Below are positions 54,267 through 64,000 of a stretch of DNA of 64,000 nt, piece after piece. The stretch's first letter is position 1; every line of letters starts with the position of its first letter. The stretch spans positions 2,170,001 to 2,234,000 of the forward strand of contig NZ_AP012330.1 of assembly GCF_001025215.1 (NCBI RefSeq), in the 5' to 3' direction. The position numbers and the translations under genes are program-made. A model generated the notes under the pieces. It saw only the letters and a list, made by a program, of their open reading frames with translations, had not been told where the DNA came from and did no database searches. This DNA comes from Bifidobacterium pseudocatenulatum DSM 20438 = JCM 1200 = LMG 10505 (lineage in GTDB: Bacteria > Actinomycetota > Actinomycetes > Actinomycetales > Bifidobacteriaceae).

Positions 54267-55199
54267 ATGATAAAGCAGCGAAGCGTGAATCAGATTACGG
54301 GAATAAAGAGTTCGTCGGTGCGTGTGAACAGGCATCGGGCGGATTGGCGTGGTTGGAAGTTCATGTGGCCGTTCGCGTTGGTGTTCACTTTTGTGTTCAT
54401 CATTCCGATTCTGTACGCGATCTACATCAGCTTCTTCCAGAAGCAGATGGTCGGGGGTACCCAGTTCGTGGGAATCAACAATTACATTCGCCTGTTCCAC
54501 GACCAGCAGTTCTGGAGCTCGGTCGGCAGGGTCGCGCTGTTCACCTGCGTGCAGGTGCCAATCATGCTGTTCCTGTCGGCGGCGATGGCCCTGGCGTTGG
54601 ATTCCATGAAGCTGCACGGCGCGAAGTTCTTCCGCATCTCCACGTTCCTGCCGTACGCGGTGCCGGCCGTGGTGTCGACTTTGGTGTGGGGCTTCATGTA
54701 CGGCGCGAAGTACGGTCTGGTCGGCTCCCTGAACGACTGGCTGGGCACGAACCTCGACGTGCTGAGCCCAAGCGTGCTGCTCGCTTCGATCGGCAACATC
54801 GTGACGTGGGAGTTCACCGGCTACAACATGCTGATCTTCTACAGCTCGCTGTCCACGATCCCGCATTCGCTGTACGAGGCCGCCTCGATCGACGGGGCGT
54901 CCGAGTGGCAGATCATCAAGTCCATCAAGCTGCCCGAACTGAAAGGCTCGCTCGCGATCACGGTGATCTTCTCGATCATCGGCTCGTTCCAGCTGTTCAA
55001 CGAGCCGAGCATCCTGCAGAACATGGTGCCGGGCAACGCGATCACCACGTACTACACGCCGAACATGTACGCGTACAACCTGAGCTTCGCGGGCAACCAG
55101 TCGAACTACGCCGCCGCCCTGGCGATCACGATGGCCGTGATCACGATGGCGATCGCGTACGCGGTACAGCTCAACAGCATGAAGGAGCAGATGAAGTAA
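54267..55199 (+). CDS. ABC sugar permease, MalF type
   Basis: 310 residues with six helices (FMWPFALVFTFVFIIPILYA first) and the EAA loop EAASIDGASEWQIIKSIKLP. The ATG at 54267 has AAAGGAAGAAG upstream, so the TTG at 54264 is less likely. It follows the GH13 gene after 127 bases that hold a small CCGGAC/GTCCGG hairpin (54182-54200). From about codon 25 on the gene is markedly G+C-rich. Confidence 0.9.
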   Translation: MIKQRSVNQITGIKSSSVRVNRHRADWRGWKFMWPFALVFTFVFIIPILYAIYISFFQKQMVGGTQFVGINNYIRLFHDQQFWSSVGRVALFTCVQVPIMLFLSAAMALALDSMKLHGAKFFRISTFLPYAVPAVVSTLVWGFMYGAKYGLVGSLNDWLGTNLDVLSPSVLLASIGNIVTWEFTGYNMLIFYSSLSTIPHSLYEAASIDGASEWQIIKSIKLPELKGSLAITVIFSIIGSFQLFNEPSILQNMVPGNAITTYYTPNMYAYNLSFAGNQSNYAAALAITMAVITMAIAYAVQLNSMKEQMK

Positions 55200-55256
55200 C
55201 GCCCGGTGGCGCGAACCATCCGCATATAGGGGAAGAAACGCTAAGGAGCATCGAAA

Positions 55257-56270
55257 ATGAGTGACGCAACAATCGCCGCGGGCACGGAGCAGAGGCTCAC
55301 CGCTCAGGAGCTCAAAGCCCAGGAGAAGGCCGCGAAAAAGACCGAGAAGGAACGCCTCAAGAGGGTCGCGCGCGACGAGAAGGCCGAGCGCAAGAGGGCT
55401 GCGAAGTCCGGCTTCGCGAACGTGGCGAACCCGCGCAGGAGCACGCTGCTGACCATCGTGTGCGCGCTGTTCGCGGTGTACTGCCTGTTCCCGTTCGTGT
55501 ACCTGCTGATCAACGCCACGAAGACGCAGGCGGACTTCACGTCCACGTTCGGTCTGGGCTTCGGCCGCACGTTCGCTTTGTGGGACAACATCAAGACCGT
55601 GTTCACCTACCAGGACGGCATCTTCGGACGCTGGTTCCTGAACACGATCCTGTACGTGGTCGTGGGCGCCGGCGGCGCGACCCTGCTCGCCATCATGGGC
55701 GGGTACGGCCTGGCGAAGTTCCGTTTCCCGGGACGCAAGGCCGTGTTCGCGGTGATCATCGGCGCCATCTCGGTGCCGGGCATCGCCCTGGCCGTGCCGC
55801 AGTTCCTGCTGTTCGCCAAGCTGAACCTGACGAACACCCCGTGGGCCATGATCATCCCGAGCCTGGTGTCGACGTTCGGCCTGTACCTGATGTGGATCTT
55901 CTCCGAGCAGGCGGTTCCGACGGAATTGCTTGAAGCCGCGCGAGTTGATGGAGCTTCAGAGTTCCGCACGTTCTTTCAGGTGTCCCTGCCGCTGTTGGCT
56001 CCGGGCATCGTGACGACGGCCCTGTTCACGATCGTGGCGACGTGGAACAACTACTTCCTGCCGTTGATCATGCTGAAGGATTCGAACTGGTATCCGCTGA
56101 CGATCGGTCTGAACCAGTGGAAGGACCAGGCGAGCACCGCTGGCGGTCAGGCGATCCAGAACCTGGTGATCACGGGCTCGTTGATCACGATCGTCCCGCT
56201 GGTCATCGCGTTCCTGTGCCTGCAAAAGTACTGGCAGTCCGGTCTCTCGGCCGGCGCCGTCAAAGAATAA
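55257..56270 (+). CDS. ABC sugar permease, MalG type
   Basis: 337 residues. A long basic N-terminus (EKAAKKTEKERLKRVARDEK) precedes six helices and the EAA loop EAARVDGASEFRTFFQVSLP. It completes the alpha-glucoside importer with the MalF-type permease; the ATPase must come from elsewhere, most likely msiK. It is the last gene of the operon. Confidence 0.9.
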   Translation: MSDATIAAGTEQRLTAQELKAQEKAAKKTEKERLKRVARDEKAERKRAAKSGFANVANPRRSTLLTIVCALFAVYCLFPFVYLLINATKTQADFTSTFGLGFGRTFALWDNIKTVFTYQDGIFGRWFLNTILYVVVGAGGATLLAIMGGYGLAKFRFPGRKAVFAVIIGAISVPGIALAVPQFLLFAKLNLTNTPWAMIIPSLVSTFGLYLMWIFSEQAVPTELLEAARVDGASEFRTFFQVSLPLLAPGIVTTALFTIVATWNNYFLPLIMLKDSNWYPLTIGLNQWKDQASTAGGQAIQNLVITGSLITIVPLVIAFLCLQKYWQSGLSAGAVKE

Positions 56271-56369
56271 CGGAGCCACAGTCCCACCGACTGCCCCGCA
56301 CCACGATTGTTGACGAAAAACGGTAATCGAAGGCGCATTATGTGCATAAGGAGGACAGAATAAAACAAG

Positions 56370-56412
56370 ATGAAGAGGTGTGTGCATCTAATACTTGCAC
56401 ACACCTCTTCAT
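56370..56412. terminator. Long perfect hairpin after the alpha-glucoside operon
   Basis: A 17-bp perfect inverted repeat (56370-56386 with 56396-56412, core GAGGTGTGTGCA/TGCACACACCTC) and a 9-nt loop. There is no T-run on the plus strand. It lies 100 bases past the permease stop. The remainder of 56271-56589 shows no gene. Confidence 0.6.
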
Positions 56413-56589
56413 GTATTGCGGCAACCGAGATATGCGGATAGCATCCGAGCTTCACACAGAATCAGCCTCCATGAAGCACCCCTGTATATGCAACATGTCT
56501 CCATCACAAGCATTTATTTCTGTTTACTAGATGAAGATACAAAAGAAGCGATGAAACTGACGAGATTTCACATCAGAGGTATGCCTACA

Positions 56590-56658
56590 ATGAAGCCACA
56601 ACGGAAAAACGGCTCCGCACGAAGCATGAACCAACAAACGAAACGACGAGCCGCGTGA
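56590..56658 (+). CDS. Basic 22-residue ORF, micro-cassette copy 2
   Basis: A short basic ORF beginning MKPQRKN and ending TKRRAA; an in-frame ATG at 56581 could add three residues. It resembles the 41-residue ORF at 579-704 at both ends (MKxQxKN, then ARxM near the middle and RR with alanine near the end) but lacks about 19 central residues. It ends 11 bases before the second 40-residue peptide gene. Confidence 0.4.
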   Translation: MKPQRKNGSARSMNQQTKRRAA

Positions 56659-56669
56659 AAGGAAGAAAA

Positions 56670-56792
56670 ATGCAGAACAATACCTTCGACCAGATCGCCA
56701 GCGCCAACACCGTTTCCATGGATGCCGGCCTCAGCCAGTTCGCCTTCGCCAAAGCCTCCTCCACCTTGTTCAAGAAGGTTTTCAGCAAGTAA
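56670..56792 (+). CDS. 40-residue peptide, micro-cassette copy 2
   Basis: An ATG ORF behind GAAAGGAAG. The protein begins MQNNTFDQI and ends KASSTLFKKVFSK, matching the first copy at 25 of 40 positions with no gaps. Changes are mostly conservative (V/I, N/D, I/M, L/F), as expected of a functional protein under selection. It has no signal peptide and no cysteine. A long hairpin follows. The family is not recognised. Confidence 0.65.
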   Translation: MQNNTFDQIASANTVSMDAGLSQFAFAKASSTLFKKVFSK

Positions 56793-56813
56793 GATTCCTA
56801 AAAGTCTTTATCA

Positions 56814-56858
56814 AACGCCTCGGCTGCTGTGATGAACCGGTTCAGCAGCCGAGGCGTT
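56814..56858 (+). terminator. Terminator after peptide cassette 2
   Basis: A 16-bp perfect stem AACGCCTCGGCTGCTG (56814-56829) with CAGCAGCCGAGGCGTT (56843-56858). It matches the position of the hairpin after cassette 1. Confidence 0.75.
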
Positions 56859-56871
56859 CTCATATATGCTC

Positions 56872-56905
56872 CTGTAACGGGCGGAGACCTCCCCGCCCGT
56901 TACAG
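56872..56905 (-). terminator. Terminator of the thioredoxin-reductase-like gene
   Basis: A 13-bp perfect stem CTGTAACGGGCGG (56872-56884) with CCGCCCGTTACAG (56893-56905), 33 bases past the leftward gene's stop. Confidence 0.75.
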
Positions 56906-56937
56906 ACCGTCCGGCGGCCAGTCGAAACAAATCGCGG

Positions 56938-58707
56938 TTACGCGCCGACCAATTCGAGCATCTGCGGAATGCTCTTCTTGCCGAACTCGACCCGCTGCGT
57001 GCCGTCGGCCCGTGTGATGACGATGCAGGGCACGCTCATTGCGCCGTATTGGTCCTTAAGCTCAGGAAAATGCGAAACGTCGTAGGCCTCGGCGCGCACG
57101 GCAGGGTTTAGCGAGGCGAGGCGTTGGGAGGCGAGCACTGTCTCCGGGCACATCGTGCAGGTGAGCGAGACGAGAATCATGATATTCAGCGGGCTTGCAA
57201 TGGACTTTGCCCGTTCGATCAGATCATCGCCCAACGGCTGACCAGGACCAGCCACGTTGTACAGGCCCAGCACGAACGAATTAAATTCATGACCGGAGGG
57301 CACGCCATGGAAGGCGAGACCAGTCGGCTCGCCATCCACCACCATGCGCACGCATGGACGCGCTGCCGGCAGCACGCTGTCGACGTCGAATACCGCACGA
57401 CCCGTATCATCCTTCTCGTACTCACCATCATCCACCGTCGATTTCAGCTTGCCACCGGACAGCGCGACCAACGCATCGATGAATCCCCGCAGTTCCGTGG
57501 ACAGCGGCGTATCGTCCAGTTCCAGAGCAAGCGTGACCGGCCGAGACATGCGGCCAAAGACCACGTTGAGCTGCTGTCTGGTGGCGTCGGAGAACAATTC
57601 GCCGGGCTTCCTAACGGCGTTCGCCGCGGCATCGGCGTTGCGTTTGGTGGCGGGCGCAGGCGTAGGTGTAGGCGCTGTAGCGTCCAACGAGGCAGCATCT
57701 GTCTTCGTTGTGGACTGCTCGTAGGCGCAAGAGACCGGGCGCTGTGGCGTCAAACCGGTTTTCTCGCTCATCCGCTTGGCGTACCGTTCCAACTCCACTG
57801 CGGCAATAGCGCCATCGGCGGTGGCAGTAACCACTTGCCGCAGGTTCTTGGCCCGCAGATCACCGGCTGCATACACGCCCGGCACCGAGGTTTCGAGATA
57901 GCCGTGCGTGACCACGTAACCATAATCGTCCAGCTCCACCACGCCGCGCACCAGATTCGTGGCGGGCACATATCCGGCGAACACGAACACGCCGAACGTG
58001 CCGCCATCAACAGGTTTCCACGTTTCGGTCTGGCCAGTGGCCCGGTTTAGGATCGAAGCTTCACGTAAACCACCTTGCCCGGCAGTGACACCTTGCAGCT
58101 CGACCTGGTAACGCACGTCGATCTTCGGATTGTTTTTTGCTGCGGCGGCCACCGCAGCGTCGCAAGTGAAGTCCTGTTCCCGTACGAGAACGGTAACTTT
58201 GGAGGCGTATGTGGTCAGAAACACGGATTCCTCGGCTGCTGCGAACCCTCCGCCGACCACCAGTACTTCCTTGCCGGCAAAGAACTCGCCATCGCAGGTG
58301 GCGCAGTAGGCCACACCGCGGCCAGCATATTCGGACTCCCCTTCGAACCCTAGTTTGCGTGGGCTGGCACCGGTGGCGATGAGAATACCAAAAGCTTTCA
58401 AGTCGCCGCGCGAAGTATGCACGGTTTTGACATCGCCATGCACGTCGAGGCCGATGGCTTCGGCGGAAAGGAATTCAGCGCCGAAATCCTGCGCCTGTTG
58501 ACGCATGGTCTGGGTAAGCGCACGGCCAGTGGTGCGGCCAACGCCCGGATAGTTGACCACCTCATTGGTGATGGTGATCTGTCCGCCAAAATCATCTTTC
58601 TCGAGAATCAGTACGCGATATCGGGCACGGGCCAAATACAATCCCGCCGTCAGACCAGCGGGACCGCCGCCGATGACTATGACATCGTACAAATCATTTC
58701 GAGACAT
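56938..58707 (-). CDS. Thioredoxin-reductase-like flavoprotein fused to a thioredoxin-fold domain
   Basis: 589 residues. The N-terminal 310 residues are a thioredoxin reductase: FAD motif VIGGGPAGL, redox pair CATC near residue 136, NAD(P)H motif VVGGGFAAAEES, and C-terminal FAD motif VYAAGDLR. After an Ala/Pro/Thr-rich linker (about 330-370) comes a tandem thioredoxin-fold part like the AhpF N-terminal domain, with the redox pair CTMC near residue 517. AhpF has these parts in the opposite order. It follows ahpC on the same strand and probably recharges AhpC with electrons from NAD(P)H. Confidence 0.85.
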   Translation of the reverse strand: MSRNDLYDVIVIGGGPAGLTAGLYLARARYRVLILEKDDFGGQITITNEVVNYPGVGRTTGRALTQTMRQQAQDFGAEFLSAEAIGLDVHGDVKTVHTSRGDLKAFGILIATGASPRKLGFEGESEYAGRGVAYCATCDGEFFAGKEVLVVGGGFAAAEESVFLTTYASKVTVLVREQDFTCDAAVAAAAKNNPKIDVRYQVELQGVTAGQGGLREASILNRATGQTETWKPVDGGTFGVFVFAGYVPATNLVRGVVELDDYGYVVTHGYLETSVPGVYAAGDLRAKNLRQVVTATADGAIAAVELERYAKRMSEKTGLTPQRPVSCAYEQSTTKTDAASLDATAPTPTPAPATKRNADAAANAVRKPGELFSDATRQQLNVVFGRMSRPVTLALELDDTPLSTELRGFIDALVALSGGKLKSTVDDGEYEKDDTGRAVFDVDSVLPAARPCVRMVVDGEPTGLAFHGVPSGHEFNSFVLGLYNVAGPGQPLGDDLIERAKSIASPLNIMILVSLTCTMCPETVLASQRLASLNPAVRAEAYDVSHFPELKDQYGAMSVPCIVITRADGTQRVEFGKKSIPQMLELVGA

Positions 58708-58744
58708 AACGACTCCCTTCGTGCCTTGATCTGGCTATTCAGGA

Positions 58745-58771
58745 GGTGCCCGGAGGATTCTCCTGGGCACC
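58745..58771 (-). promoter_or_regulatory. Hairpin between ahpC and the reductase gene
   Basis: GGTGCCC/GGGCACC arms enclose a smaller GGAG/CTCC pairing. No T-run follows, so it may lower read-through or stabilise the ahpC message. Confidence 0.4.
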
Positions 58772-58810
58772 CCGTCGGATTAGCTTGACAAGCCGTCCGT
58801 CAAGCGACGA

Positions 58811-59374
58811 TCACAGTTGACCAACAAGATCAAGGCTAGGTTCAATAGTGTCCTCGCCTGGAGTCCAGTTGGCAGGGCAAACCTGATCGCCATGTTCGTG
58901 GACGAACTGAGAAGCTTGCACACGGCGTAGCAGTTCTTCGGCATTGCGGCCCACATTGGAAGAGATGACTTCATAAGCCACGACCTTGCCTTCGGGGCTC
59001 ACAATGAAGTCACCGCGTTCGGCCATGCCATCGACTTCGTTGTAGGTGTCGAGATCCTTGGCCAATAGAGCGGTCGGGTCGGCAAGCATCGGATATTGAA
59101 TCTTGGCGATCCTTTCATTGGCGTCATGCCATGCCTTGTGCACGAAGTGGGTGTCGCAGGAGACAGAGTAGACCTCGCATCCAATTTCCTTGAACTTGGC
59201 GTAGTTGCGGGCCAGATCCTCAAGTTCAGTGGGGCACACGAAGGTGAAATCAGCCGGGTAGAAGAAGAACAGGGACCAGTGGCCGAGCACATCAGCCTTG
59301 GTCACCTCATGGAACTCGTTGTTCTGGAACGCGTTCACCTTAAAATCGGTCAGTTCATGCTGCAGGAGAGTCAT
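58811..59374 (-). CDS. ahpC: Alkyl hydroperoxide reductase C (2-Cys peroxiredoxin)
   Basis: 187 residues of the AhpC/Prx1 family. The peroxidatic cysteine is in ADFTFVCPTELED near residue 46 and the resolving cysteine in GDQVCPANWTPGE near residue 165. It reduces hydrogen peroxide and organic peroxides in the cytoplasm. Two ATG codons stand side by side; I took 59374 because GAAAGGA lies 6 bases ahead of it. It is followed by the reductase that should regenerate it, giving this anaerobe a two-gene peroxide defence. Confidence 0.93.
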   Translation of the reverse strand: MTLLQHELTDFKVNAFQNNEFHEVTKADVLGHWSLFFFYPADFTFVCPTELEDLARNYAKFKEIGCEVYSVSCDTHFVHKAWHDANERIAKIQYPMLADPTALLAKDLDTYNEVDGMAERGDFIVSPEGKVVAYEVISSNVGRNAEELLRRVQASQFVHEHGDQVCPANWTPGEDTIEPSLDLVGQL

Positions 59375-59571
59375 CATCGGTCCTTTCGCTGATTGTCAAT
59401 TATCGGGCTTCTGCCGTTTTCCATCGTAACGTGATTCTCTGGAATCCGCGCGGGCGTAACGCGTGAGCCTCATCACATCATTACTAACAGTCACGCTGAC
59501 GGACCATGCGATGCAAGGGTGTTGTGGATTGGGAGCCTCCCGCGCGCCGCGGGAAACAAGAACCAAAAGAC

Positions 59572-59613
59572 AAAAAAAGGGGTTCCCGGAGCGTCACGCT
59601 CGACGGGAACCCC
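59572..59613 (-). terminator. rRNA operon terminator
   Basis: GGGGTTCCCG (59579-59588) pairs with CGGGAACCCC (59604-59613), followed on the minus strand by CCTTTTTTTG: a strong terminator after 5S rRNA. Confidence 0.85.
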
Positions 59614-59621
59614 GACGTTGA

Positions 59622-59740
59622 ATGCGGCGGCGTGCTACTCTCCCACACCCTCTCGAGTGCAGTACCATCGCCGCGACCAGGCCTTAGCTTCCGGGTTCGG
59701 AAAGGGACCGGGCGTCTCACCTGGGCCATGACCACCGCAA
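59622..59740 (-). rRNA. rrf: 5S ribosomal RNA
   Basis: On the minus strand the sequence runs from TTGCGGTGGTCATGGCCC to AGTAGCACGCCGCCGCA. The ends pair (GCGGTGG with CCGCCGC), and the typical 5S segments CCGAACCCGGAAGCTAAG and GGGAGAGTAG are present. The ends are accurate to a few bases. Confidence 0.9.
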
Positions 59741-59952
59741 AACCAATATAACGGCCAACCACAAGGATCGGCCGGCAGAACCGGAACCACGCCACGATTC
59801 CGATCGTGGCGGTCCGGGAACCGGACAACGGACGCGAGCAACCAAACGCTTCACCGGTATCGTTTCCGTGACCACAAGAAACAATGCTCCTTGCCATCCA
59901 ACGAAAGAAACCACCACAGGACGAGACCCGACCCAACAAGCGGGTCGGAAAA

Positions 59953-64000
<4,048 letters not shown>

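Overview
This window looks like a chromosomal segment of a gut Bifidobacterium. The evidence is moderate-to-high G+C, many carbohydrate-uptake genes with local LacI-type regulators, one shared sugar-importer ATPase, a sortase-assembled pilus cluster, and an rRNA operon whose 16S-23S spacer has no tRNA. The gene content (fucosyllactose-type cluster with GH95, non-phosphorylating L-fucose genes and a GH2 beta-galactosidase) fits the B. catenulatum / pseudocatenulatum / kashiwanohense group. That species guess is inference.

Layout. 1-950: a RelE-type toxin-antitoxin pair, then a two-ORF micro-cassette ending in a 40-residue peptide. 950-5200: an MFS transporter, the rRNA methyltransferase rlmB and a DUF4032 kinase-like protein. 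5300-9160: a candidate small RNA, the shared sugar-ABC ATPase (msiK type) and a LytTR/GHKL two-component system. 9170-11730: a membrane-anchored helical protein and a ClC channel. 11760-12620: degraded accessory DNA. 12620-24380: the pilus operon, running leftward as giant LPXTG tip adhesin, major pilin, sortase C and a small pilin-like protein; the adhesin gene carries an 11-base G tract near its start. 24500-24860: a second copy of the candidate small RNA and a 23-bp tandem repeat. 24860-29640: GtrA, GH3 beta-glucosidase, PAP2 phosphatase, GNAT acetyltransferase and a decayed fragment. 29650-33450: an ABC exporter with two permeases and a 62-residue ORF. 33530-49620: lacZ, a LacI regulator and an eight-gene fucosyl-oligosaccharide operon read leftward, with its own divergent LacI regulator. 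49780-56410: an alpha-glucoside importer operon (binding protein, frameshifted LacI, GH13, two permeases). 56590-59380: a second copy of the peptide micro-cassette and a peroxide-defence pair. 59570-64000: a leftward rRNA operon whose 16S gene runs off the window.

How it works together. Neither sugar importer here encodes an ATPase, so both probably use the ATPase at 5531-6658. In the fucosyl cluster, the importer brings in a fucosylated oligosaccharide and GH95 removes L-fucose. A dehydrogenase, lactonase, dehydratase and aldolase then take fucose to pyruvate and lactaldehyde, while LacZ handles the remaining lactose. The least expected elements are the duplicated structured RNA, whose stems show compensatory changes and whose CU-rich loop could pair with Shine-Dalgarno sequences, and the duplicated pair of tiny ORFs. 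I see no CRISPR array, prophage or tRNA gene.
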